Source: Symbiodinium natans
Taxonomy: Eukaryota > Sar > Dinophyceae > Suessiales > Symbiodiniaceae
Length of the DNA: 57,500 bases
Direction: 5' to 3'
NCBI GenBank assembly: GCA_905221605.1
Contig: CAJNDS010002324.1
Coordinates: 1-57,500 of the forward strand
Shown here: positions 10,712 to 20,865 of the stretch, in pieces
Layout of the letters: each line of letters begins with the position of its first letter
Numbering within the stretch: the first letter of the stretch is position 1
The notes under the pieces: generated by a model
The model's database searches: none
What the model saw: only the letters and a program-made list of their open reading frames with translations
What the model was told of the DNA's origin: nothing
Position numbers and translations under genes: made by a program

Positions 10712-12712
10712 TCACTGCAACCTCGGCCGCTTCCGATCCTCCAGCAACGTGACGATCTCACCATGGCCTGCTTTGGAGGCCAGCGTCAGAGCCGTCCTGC
10801 CTTTGTGGTCGGCCAGGTCCTTGTCCGCGCCGGCCTCCAGCAGCAAAAAACGAGCAACTCCGGCGTGACCAAGCCGGGATGCAGCCATCAAAGATGTTGT
10901 GCCATGGTGGCTTGCCCTGTCCTTGTCAGCGCCCGCTTCTACCAGCATGCGGGCCACTTCCACACGGCCCTTTGCAGAGGCCTGCATCAACGCGGTGTAG
11001 CCCATGTTGTTGGCCAGGTCCATGTCAGCACCGGCCTCTAGCAAAAGTCGTGCCGTCTCAAGATGACCTTTCTCAGAGGCCGCAATCAGTGCAGTGCCAC
11101 CTTCGTTGCTGGCCAAGTCCTTGTCGGCACCAGCCTCCAGCAGCACCCTCGCTGTCTGCGAATGTCCATTAAGAGAGGCAACTATCAGAGCCGTGACGCC
11201 GTGGTCGTTGGTGAGGTCCTTTTTGGCACCTGCGTCCAGTAGCACTTTCACAGTGTTGGAATGGCCTTTAGTAGAGGCAAGCAGCAGAGCCGTCCAACCC
11301 TGGTTCAAGGCCAGGTCCCTGTCCGCGCCAGCGTCCAGTAGCACTTTCGCAGTCTTTGAATGGCCTTCATCAGAGGCAAGCATCAGGGCGGTGTGACCCT
11401 GGTTGTGAGCCAGGTCCTTGTCGGCGCCGGCTTCCAGCAGCACCCTTACAGTCTCTGCATGGCCAAAGTGAGAGGCCAGTGTCAGAGCTGCGTAGCCGTA
11501 GTTGTTGGTCAGGTCGTTCTTGGCACCGGCCTCCAACAATAGTCTGGCAACCTCCGACTGACCACTTTTGGATGCCAGCATCAGAGCTGTGTTACCATTG
11601 TTGTCGGCCAGGTCCTTGTCAGCACCGGCCTCCAGAAGCGGACGAGAACCCCTACATGACACATGTCTTTGGGGGTAGGCATGGGGGGAGTGGCATGCTC
11701 TGGATACTCCAGGTCTTTTTGGGTGGGAGAGGCAATCAATACCTAAGTTGAAACCATCAAGGCCACCAGCCTGGAGCAACATCCTCGCTGTCTCCAAATG
11801 GCCCTGCCAAGAGGCGAGCATAAGCGCCGTGTTTCCATTGTTTCCGCCTAGGTTAGCACCGGCATCCAACAAGACCCGAACTGTATCCACGTGGCCATAC
11901 CTTGAGGCCACCATCAAAGCGGTCATGCCGGTCATGCCCTGACGGTTTGTGGCGCAGTCCTTATCGGCACTGGCCTCCAACAAGAGCTGCACAAGATCCA
12001 CGTGGCCTTCGCGTGACGCTGCCCATAGAGGCTGTACAGGCCATGGAGGCTGCGCAGCTGCCTGTCGAAACTCGCTGGCCTTGTGGATGTCTGCGCGCGC
12101 CTCCAGCAGCAAGCGCGCGTTTTCAAGTTGGCCAAAAAAGCATGCAGCGACAAGCGGTGTTTTGCCACGCACGTCCTCCAAGTCGGGGTCCTGAGGAGCG
12201 GACGTTCGGGCGGTTTCAAGAATTGAGGGGCTTGGGGGAGCGTTCCTGGTTCGGTGGCCCTATTCCCCAAAACTCCGAGTCCTCTGGCCGCAGCAAGATG
12301 GACTCGACCTGGAAGGTCGCGACGCGCAGCTACGAACAGGATGCTGTACTCTAGGCGACTCATATCTTTGCAATAAGCCCTCAGCCCTACACATCGTTAC
12401 CTATAGGGTTTGGATTTAGTAAGACCCTGCCTGAACAGCAGAACCGTGGCTGGCTGCTGTGGTGAGCTCATCCGTTGCAGCTTGGGAGGGCTCGTTGAAA
12501 TTGAGCAAAAGCAGCTGGAGAGTCATTCCACCCTCCAGCTCGGCCGTGTCATCCAAGATGGCCTGCGTGTCATGGAGAAGCAGCCTCTGTCTGAATCGCG
12601 GAGGCATGCCATGTTGCTGCTGCAAGCGCTGCTTCAAAGCCTTCACGTCGCTGAGCTCCTCGGCGGGCGCCGCCGCCACTTCCTCCCCTGACATCTGGAG
12701 GACGCGCAGCAT
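10712..12712 (-). CDS. Ubiquitin-like domain plus ankyrin-repeat protein, X1 copy, four exons
   Basis: My model joins 12712-12431, 12308-12282, 12190-11771 and 11629-10712 on the minus strand, giving 548 residues. Exon 1 starts at a true ATG and encodes a ubiquitin-like fold (about residues 1-75, with the SGEEV and PPRFRQRLLLH regions). A 27-nt microexon (VESILLRPE) bridges to DPDLEDVRGKTPL, where ankyrin repeats begin. About twelve 33-residue repeats of the LLEAGADKDLA...G.TALMLAS type follow, ending in a basic tail (DRKRPRLQ). Introns are 122, 91 and 141 bp. Donors are AG|GC, AG|GA and AG|GC, and all acceptors are AG|G. Intron 3 happens to be a multiple of three, so the frame stays open without splicing, but only splicing restores repeat spacing (LLQ|AGADKDLA). 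Ubiquitin-like/ankyrin fusions are abundant in Symbiodiniaceae (from memory). The likely role is protein-protein interaction; the partner is unknown. Confidence 0.8.
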
Positions 12713-12719
12713 CGTGCAA

Positions 12720-13200
12720 GAGAGCAGGCGTCAGGAATCGAACTGCTACAGCCGGGGCTGCAGGAGAACATGACAAGTCCGATCAAAGAATTCACAGCCC
12801 CTTCAGACCGCACGGATAGACTCCCCGAATTAATCCCCCGCTTTTTCCCCCACTCTCCCACACAAGTTGAAGGCACTCCACATCCTCTTCATTACTTGTT
12901 GAACTCGTGCTTAAGCGTGCGAGAGGGGGGTGTGTCAGGGTGGTTCTTAGGTTTTGGAGACTGGTTCGCGAGCCCTAAGACCGCTACGGGAGCTCCGCCG
13001 CTCCCTTCAGGGTATTGGGGTTTAGGGCCGCAAGTCACGTTAAGGCGGTTAAGGCCCCAAAGCCATCCCGGCCCGAAATTCACCCTCCCACTGCCCCACA
13101 CCCACACACACACGCGCACGCGCACACGTCCCAAGCCTCTTCGAGTTGCATGGGTCCCAGCTTCCGGCGGAGGCGGCCTCACGCTTTGTAGGGTCAGATG
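12720..13200. other. Upstream flank of X1 ankyrin gene
   Basis: This is the presumed promoter side of the gene. I see no TATA box or other recognised promoter motif. A CA/CG-rich dinucleotide tract lies at 13098-13128 and recurs in X2 (23108-23146) and X3 (40678-40710). Confidence 0.4.
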
Positions 13201-13202
13201 GG

Positions 13203-13300
13203 AGGGTTTAGGGTTTAGGGTTTAGTAGGGTTTAGGGTTTAGGGTTTAGGGTTTAGGGTTTAGGGTTTAGGGTTTAGGGTTTAGGGTTTAGGGTTTAGGG
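13203..13300 (+). repeat. Interstitial telomere-like array (TTTAGGG), X1
   Basis: About thirteen TTTAGGG units with one TTTAGTAGGG variant. The homologous position in X2 is 23257-23352 and in X3 40820-40932. The arrays differ in length and in variant units, so the array predates the duplications and has since changed by slippage or exchange. Confidence 0.95.
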
Positions 13301-13904
13301 TGGGCCCTTTCAAGCGGTCCGGGGGCACATCCGGCCTTGCAAGAATCCCCCTCTGGGAAACCTGCATGTTTTAGGTAACGCGACAGAACCAACACCACCA
13401 AGACCCCAAGGCCCCCAGAAGCACCCCTTTCAAGGATTGCAGATGTTTTCACGCACGAAGATGCCAACGTAACGTTCGATGCCTGCCATCGTGGACCGAC
13501 ACAAGAATGGACGCCAGATGCAAGAACATGTGCAGGAACGTTCGAGACTTCGGTGATGCGCGCTCTTGTGAATCCTCAGGCCCCAAACCCTATAAACGTT
13601 CACGTCATCCTAAGCCCTACCGCCGAATCAACAAAACAAACAAACCCTGCCGCCATAAACCCTCAAGCCTTAAACTACTCCCCCCATGAAGCCCGCAATC
13701 GTAAACCGAAAGCTGTAAACTCCGAATGTGCAACCCCAATCCCCAATCCGTAACCCACAAAAGCCATACGAAAGCATAACTCAGCGCTAAACCCTGCTGC
13801 ATCAAGGTTTCCTCCCCAAACCACAGGAAAACTCCTGTCCAAACCCCAAGACGAACCCGAATGCAGATACTTGTCACGTACACGGCAACCAAAAAAGACA
13901 CGTC

Positions 13905-14190
13905 TCTCTTTCTCTCTCTCTTTCTCCTGTTCGTCTCTCTCTAACCTCGCTCTCAATTTTTATCTCTTCTTTCGATAACTCTGCTCTCGTGTCTCTCATC
14001 TCGCTCTCTCTCTCTCTCTCTCTCTCTCGGTCATTCTCCCTCCCTCTCTCATTCGCCCTCTCTTTCTCTTTCTCATTTTCTCTCTCTCTCTCTCTCCAGT
14101 TCTCTCTCAAATTATCTAGTTCATTCTCCCTTTCATTCACTCTCGCTCTCTGTCTCTTTCGTTTTTTTTCTCTTTCTCTCTCTCCCTCTC
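13905..14190. repeat. (TC)n-rich tract, X1
   Basis: Interrupted TC repeats, matched by 23920-24205 in X2. Both strands contain long low-complexity open frames (Ser/Leu or Arg/Glu) that I do not regard as genes. Confidence 0.9.
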
Positions 14191-14690
14191 CAGAGTGAGC
14201 AGAGACGCAACAAAAAGCAAAACAACTGCACATAGTAAGCGAAGACGCGCCAATAAGAAAGAACAACTGCCTGTAGATCATACAGTACGTGAACGGTGTA
14301 CCAATACACGGAACAACCGCACATAGTAAGCGAAGACGCACCAATAAGCAGAACAAGCGCACATAGAGCGCAGACGCACCGCTAAGCGAAACAACCGCAC
14401 GGCAAAGATACGCCAGTAAGCAAAGCGAAGACGCACCAATAAGCAGAACAACCGCACATAGTAAGCGCAAACGCAACAAGAAGCAAAGCAACTGCATATA
14501 GTAAGCGAAGACGCATCAATGCTCAAAGCAACTGCATAAGTAGACCATATAGTAAGCGAAGACGCGCCAATATGCAAAGCAATTGCACACAGTAAGCGAA
14601 CCAGTAAGCACAACAAGCGCCTCTAGAGCGAAGACGCACCAAGAAGCAAAACGATTGCATCTAGTTAGCAAAGACGTGCCAACCCCCAAA
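14190..14690. repeat. Degenerate ~40-bp minisatellite, X1
   Basis: Imperfect tandem units containing AGTAAGCGAAGACGCACC, then AATAAGCAGAACAACCGCAC, repeated about eleven times with internal deletions. The X2 counterpart is 24205-24680. Minus-strand frames read as cysteine- and leucine-rich repeats, but frames change between units. Confidence 0.85.
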
Positions 14691-14957
14691 GTCCCGAGCC
14701 GCGTGGAATTGCACAGGACCCTTCCAGAGGCGTCAGCCTCACGCTTGGGATGAGTTGAGAAGGCTTCAGGGGCTGTAGGGTCAGATGACAGTTGGGGGGC
14801 AGTTTCGGACAGTTCCGAGAGTTTCGGTGTTTTCTTTTCAGTTTCGGCAGCTCAGGATTCAAACTTCCGCGCTGGGCTCCCAGAGGGGTTTTCCTCAGGC
14901 TCGTCCGGCCCAACACAGGACGTTTTGTGTGAGGTGTTCAGGGAGTCCGGATCAACA

Positions 14958-15097
14958 TTGTTTAGGGTTTAGGATTAGGGTTCAGGGTTTAGGGTTTAGG
15001 GTTTAGGGTTTAGGGTTTAGGGTTTAGGGTTTAGGGTTTAGGGTTTAGGGTTTAGGGTTTAGGGTTTAGGGTTTCGGGTTTCGGGTTTCGGGTTTAG
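14958..15097 (+). repeat. Interstitial telomere-like array (TTTAGGG)
   Basis: About nineteen units, with TTTCGGG variants at the right end. It has no counterpart at the matching place in X2, where about 700 bp around it are missing. Confidence 0.95.
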
Positions 15098-15099
15098 CA

Positions 15100-15965
15100 T
15101 GCTTGAGGGCTGCAGGGCTCGGTCTTGGAGAGAGCGTGTTTGAGAGGTCCCGGGTGTTTCGAAGGTTTTTGGGGCTTCTCCGAAAACTTCTTGGACCGGT
15201 TAAGCAACCAGCGCCCTCCCCCTCGGACCCTGCAGTTTTATGGAACTGCTTCTCATCCCTTCCACCCCCTGAAGAACCCAAACCCGCAAAAACCAAGGCC
15301 TCTAAGCACCGAAAACAACAGGCAACTCCAGCGAACCTTTGCGCCCTTCCTTACGTGGCAGCTACATAAGGGTTGGTTCGCTCTATGCTTCAGACAGATC
15401 GGGTTTAGGGTTTGGGGGTGTCAAATGCTCTTCGTGACACGATTCCAAATGTAGGGTTTCGGGTTTAGGGCTGAGGGGTAGACCAGCACCGAACCCTGAT
15501 TATAGGGTCCTTAAGGGAGGGGGTTCAAGGGTTTTATGTAGCCCAAGGTTTCCCGAAGACTCCTCACTACTCCCCAAAGCTCCCGAAGCTTCCCTTTAGG
15601 TTCCCTATGCATCTAACTCCCCAGGAGCCCTCCTCCTTAAAGACCCGATACCGCACGTGCTCTTTCGAATCCGAGGCCTCCATAGGCTTAGGGTTTCGGG
15701 TTTAGTTTAGCGTTTCGGCTTTATAAACCCTATCAACCTTACGTCGAAGCCCTACGACCGAAACGACAACAGCAACAAGAAAGCTTGCCGCTCTAAGCCC
15801 TGAAGACTGAAACGGCTAAGCCCGCATGAAGCCCGCAATCCCAGACCAACAACCGTAAAGTCCGGATGCGAAACCCCCCCCCCCCCCCCACCCCCAATCA
15901 ATAGCCCAGAAAAAAGGCACAGAAACTTTCCAAAACGCACTCAGCAACTCACGTCGAGCTTCAGA
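15100..15965. other. Non-genic part of X1
   Basis: No supported gene. 15655-15965 matches X2 at 24907-25255 and X3 at 42545-42760. A C-run lies at 15877-15889. Confidence 0.6.
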
Positions 15966-15974
15966 CTGACACAC

Positions 15975-16466
15975 AACTCCTAAACCCTAAACCCTAAGCC
16001 CTAAACCCTAACACTCTAACACTCTACACCCTAAACCTTGCTGCCCGAAACCAGCAGGCCCGTCCCAACCCCAAACAGGCCCCACAAAACTCGCACGAGG
16101 CTCCTAAGAAGCACTCACACTCAACGCCGAAAGGCCCTAATCTTAGCCCCAACGAAGCTGGCGCCCGCAACCCGTTGCCTCCTCCAGCACCCGGCCCCCC
16201 TAAACCTGGAAGCCCCCCACCTAGCCTCTAAACCCTAAACCCTAAACCCCAAACCCCTAAACCCTAAACCCTAATCCCATACGTGAACCCGCGCAGGCCG
16301 CAACGCGGTGTTTTACGCCGACGCCGAAGGCATCAAGGAGACCTGGCTGGGGGCGTACCCTAAACCCTAAACCCTAAACCCTGGAAATCTCCTTGAACGC
16401 TTAACCCTAAACCCTAAACCCCAAACCCCAAACCCCTCAATCCCTAAACCCTAAACCCTAAACAGG
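15975..16466 (-). repeat. Cluster of CCCTAAA patches
   Basis: Three patches (about 15980-16035, 16226-16277 and 16357-16466) of CCCTAAA with variants such as CCCCAAA, separated by unique GC-rich sequence. Confidence 0.9.
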
Positions 16467-16807
16467 TATGAGGTTTCGGTTTACGGGTTCAGAGCTTAGG
16501 ATACGGGATTCTGGGCTTTTCGTGTCACAGGAACCCTAAACGCCCACCTATAACCCTGAGACCGAAATCCACCCTAAGCTCGAAAGCCTCAAGCCGCATG
16601 CGCAAGTTCTAGAAAACCAAAGCCCAAAACACTCACCGAAAACCTGAAACTCTCAACCCGAAACCCTCTGACCCCACCCAAAGCCTATAGAGCCCCTGGA
16701 AGCCCCGATTCCCGTTTTATGATTTAGGTTTCTGGGCAGCTGAGTCCTCAACTCCAAGCTCCCCACACCCTAAACCCTAACCCCTAGACCTCAAGGGTTG
16801 GGTTTGG

Positions 16808-17340
16808 GAATTAGGGTTTAGGGTTTAGGGTTTAGGGTTTAGGGTTTAGGGTTTAGGGTTTAGGGTTTAGGGTTTAGGGTTTAGGGTTTAGGGTTTAGGG
16901 TTTAGGGTTGAAACCCCGCGGAAAGCCCCATGCTGGTGGGGCGCCCAGGAGCTGGCCGCCGTCGGTGCAAACCTGGACCACCAGTGTGGCAACGAAGGCC
17001 AGACCTGAGGGTTTAGGGTTTAGGGTTTAGGATCTAGGGTTAAGGTTTAGGGTTTAGGGTTTAGGGTTCAGGACCACCAGTGTGGCAAAGCAGGCCACAG
17101 CTGGCTCAGATTTTGTGGAGTTTTGGTGCTTTGGGGTTGTGGGGTTTCGGGTTTAGGGATTTTGGAGCTTTGGGGTTGTGGGGTTTCGGGTTTAGGGATT
17201 TTGGAGCTTGGGGTTTGGGGGTTTAGGGGTTTAGGGTTTGGGGTTTAGGGTTTGGGATTTAGGGATTGAGGGGTTTGGGGTTTGGGGTTTGGTGTTTAGG
17301 GGTTTAGGGGTTTAGGGTTTAGGGTTTCGGACAAAGACGG
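16808..17340 (+). repeat. TTTAGGG array followed by degenerate TTTGGGG-type repeats
   Basis: A clean array of about fifteen units (16808-16910), a second patch at 17005-17068, then degenerate GGGGTTTAGGG and GGGGTTTGGGG sequence to 17335. A short unique phrase, CACCAGTGTGGCAA, occurs at 16979 and again at 17074, so the second patch may derive from a local duplication. Confidence 0.85.
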
Positions 17341-19470
17341 CCGGGTTTTGTTTTCATTTCTCTTGTTTGGGGGGGGAGGGGGGGGCTTTGGGTTTTTGTT
17401 TGGGGGATTTTGGGGTTTTGTTTTTTGGGTTTTGAGCGGGTTTGGGGGGGGGGGGGTTGAGGGTTTGGGGTTGGGGTTTTGGGGTTGTGAGGAGCTTTGG
17501 GTTTCGGGTTTGAGAGGTTCGACGCGTCTCCTGAGCAGCTTCCGCTGCGGCGCGCAAAAACCCCTAAACAGGAAGCCCTAAACCAACTTAATTCTAGGGG
17601 TTCTCTACCTTGGATGCCTAAGGTTGTACCCTTGGGTTTTGGGGCACGATTTTTTTGGATCCCCACGGGAATACAAGGGCCATATTAGGACTATATTAAG
17701 GGGGACCTTTCGGGGTACAACCTTAGGGGTACGAGTCTTCACCCCTTGATTAACACCCCTAAACATGAAACCCGAAACCCCCTTAGTGCCCCCAAACATT
17801 AGCCCCTAAATCCAAAACAAATCTTGCTGGGCTCGTGGGGGGGCGCTTCGGAAACCCCAGAAAGGGCCTCGCTTCATGAAGCTTCGGGGCTCTCATGATC
17901 GTGAGATGTGCGCCGCGCAGCTCCCCTGGTACCCTAAACTCTACACCCTAGACCCTGAACCCGAAACCCTAAACCCTCCCTATCTCTTTAGATTTAAACC
18001 CTATTACCCCAACAAAAAAAATCGAAACCTGCTCCCCCCCCCCCGCCCCCCCGAAGACCGACAACACGTACAGGCGGACCCAAACGGACATGGTAAGCCT
18101 AGCAGTGAGAGCCCCCAAAAGGTTGAAGGGCCTGTGTCCAGCGCAGGCGCAAGCTGAGCGCCGACGCCGCGAAGACTGCAACATTGTGAGAGAGCATGGC
18201 CTTGCCCCCGGGGTGAAAAAGGCTGAGGATCTGCACTTCTGATCACTTCAGTGAAATTCGAGAGGGTTGGGCTCAGGGTTGCTTTTTAGCGGTTTGAGCT
18301 TGAGCTTCGTTTCAGGCTCTCGCCGAAAAAGGAGGCTTCGAAGGGGGCCGAAGGTTCACGTTTTTTGGGGTTCGTTGGTTGGGGAGGGTTTAAGGTGCAG
18401 TTCGGGGGTAGCGTTGGTGCCTTGCGAAGGGGTTGTTGCCGGGTGCCGGGGTTGCACAGAGATCCCCCACCCGAGCTTGCGTTTTGAGTGGGCAATCGTT
18501 AAAGCTTCTCGGGACTTCAAAGCAGGGAAAACAAAACAACCCAAAGCCCGAAACCCCTGAACCACCCCCCCCCCCCCCACAAAAAAAAGAAGAAACAAGT
18601 AACAAAAAGAACAACAATAAAACATAACTTGCCAAACGCCAACCCTAAACCTCCGAACTATCCCCACACGACAAGATGGACAGAGGCAACTAGGCCACCC
18701 GTCTGCATCCCTGCAGTCCCTGCGAGGCTCGGCCCCGGGCTGGGCTGAGCAATCCTCCGCGCTGCTCGTCTACCAGTTCCCCTTCCCTCCCCCCCACATG
18801 CTTGCCTCAGCGGAAGATTGGGTTTGTTAGATCTGTGTGAGCGCTTACCGGCCATTGTGGCATGGAACGGTCGACCTGGTAGACCCTAAACCCTAAACCC
18901 CAAAGGGGAGTATGGGGGACTTAAGCTCAACAGACCTTGCAGATTTTCGCAATCGTCTGATGCCTCGACGAGAGCTGAGTCGAGCCCCGACAATTTTTTT
19001 GAGGCAGCCCGAAACTCCAAAACCCCTAAACCATTATTTAACCATGACCCCGTTTCTAAACACCTGAACCCTGAACCCTAAAGCTTCAAAGGAGTCCGGA
19101 GGGAAGCTGCCTGCATCTCGCCTTGGCGGATGGGGCTCTGGAGAAGGTCCAGGTTGTATGGTTTGGGGTTGGAGGTTTCAGGGCGTTTAAAGCTTGGGGT
19201 TCGAAGTTTGGAGCCAGTACACCTCTTTGAGGAAACATTCAGATACAGCATGAACCTTAGACCCTAATCCCAAAACGTCCCCCTTGCGGAGATGGGAGTC
19301 CGGCATTGAGCAAGCAGATTACCCCCCTCTCCGCCCCAATCCACCCCGCCCGCCCCCCCCCACCCCGCCCAACCCTCCAACCCCCCCAAACCCTAAAGCC
19401 CGAATCCCCCCAAAATCCCAGAGGCCTTAAAAGCCTTCAAAACCCTTAAAGCCCAGCTCTTAAAGCCCCT
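17341..19470. other. Non-genic spacer with poly-C element and dispersed repeats
   Basis: Contains a poly-C element (18023-18070), a block near 18133-18175 (CAGGCGCAAGCTGAGCGCCGACGC) that recurs at 38173 and 56703, and a dispersed repeat near 18840-18995 related to 38240-38350. 18545-18620 is a C-run followed by an A-rich stretch. The open frames are G-rich or C-rich shadows of low-complexity DNA. Confidence 0.6.
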
Positions 19471-20865
19471 TTCAGACCCAACACCGAACAACCCTGCAGA
19501 CACCCAACATAACGTTCATCACACGTCTCCCCCCACCCAAACCCCCACAAAGAAAGGTTCGAAACCTGCCCCCCCCCCCCCCCCCAGACCGACAACACGT
19601 ACACACACAGAGACCCAAACAGACATGGCATGCCTACAGGAGCCGACAGCGCATGCAGCATGTTCGGGACTTCGGTGTGGAGAGACGGTTACCGACATCT
19701 TGTGTGGCCCCTAAGCCCAGGAAAAGGGTTCTTTGAGGGAGCCTTCAGCACGGAGGAAATCCCACCCCTACAAGATCCTAAGCCATGCCACCCTCGGCCC
19801 TGTTCAGTTCCTCAAAGCTTTTTGGGCGCCACGCTAGCACTCTGAACTTTAGCTTAAACACTTTGGAGTCAGAAGGCTGGAGACCCCTATAGGCCCTCCC
19901 CCAAACCCCGATAAGGTTCTAGCAGGAAAGACGTTCAGGGGCCCCGACTCGGCTTCGGGTGTGCGTTTGCAGATCGCCAGAGCGGCAGCCCTGTCGTCTT
20001 CTGTTGGAGATGGCGGGCTTCGGGGTTGTAGGGGGATGTTTTGAGGGTGTTGTTGGGTCCAGGTGCAGGAATTTGGGAGCTTAGGGTTCTGGGTCGTGGG
20101 ACGTAATGTTCAGCAGATGCCGGCACAAAGAAGCCCGACACTCAACACTAGATGACAACGTGTACAAGAAAGTTCGCGACTTCGGTGACGCGGGCTCTTT
20201 CAAATTCTGAGGCCCTGATACTTGGAGAATCATGGGTAAGTCTAAGACGTAGTAGGGTTTAAACGCAGGCTAACTGTAGTCGCCCTGCTTGTAAAAACTC
20301 CAAGTACCCCAAATCCGTAAACCCTTCGACTTAAACCCTCCCTATACATCCTCAACCCTTGCACACTTCTCTTGAAAGGACCCGTGAGCCTCCGAGCAAG
20401 GCGCAGTCGCGCACAAGCGGCGGGCCTGGAGTTTCACGCGTTTCTGCTTCCGGGGGGTTGATGAAGGGTTTGTGGGGTTTATAGTGTGTGTGTGTGTGTG
20501 GGTGTGTGTGTGGGTGGGCTTCGCCCGACACTCTATAAACCCGGAACCCCTGACTCGTCTCCTGAGATTTCACAGTTTGTGGAAGGGCTTCTGCGGGGGT
20601 GTAAGCTTCATGAAGAAGTATTCCTCCACTCCGAAACTCTGGGAAGTCGCTACGCCGCTACGTGCAAGGCGAGACCCCCGAAAGCTCAAAGCTTAGCCGA
20701 GTCTATGCGTGGAGATCCAGTCTAGTAGCTTACAACCCCTCTAAAATCTGTGAATCATCTCTATATACCTGTCAGGACAAAATGATGGCTCAAGCCGAAC
20801 CCAACGATAAACCAGGTCCGAAATCCCAAAGCTCAATTTTTCTTCGTTGTCGCAGGGATCCGCTC

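Larger units (their letters stand above)
9030..15970. repeat. Segmental duplication unit X, copy X1
   Basis: Large parts align in the same order with X2 (about 19480-25260) and in part with X3 (39030-41410, 42545-42890). Order in X1: a poly-C element near 9244, a dispersed repeat near 9750, a GT-repeat near 10108, the ankyrin gene 10712-12712, a CA-rich tract near 13100, a TTTAGGG array at 13203, a TC tract and 40-bp minisatellite at 13905-14690, then a block at 15655-15965. X1 has an extra ~700 bp (about 14930-15650, including a TTTAGGG array) compared with X2. Edges are approximate. Confidence 0.85.

Noticed and set aside
13874-14497. 207-codon minus-strand frame rich in Cys, Leu, Arg and Glu
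   Set aside because: It runs through the TC tract and the 40-bp minisatellite, and X2 preserves neither its frame nor its length.
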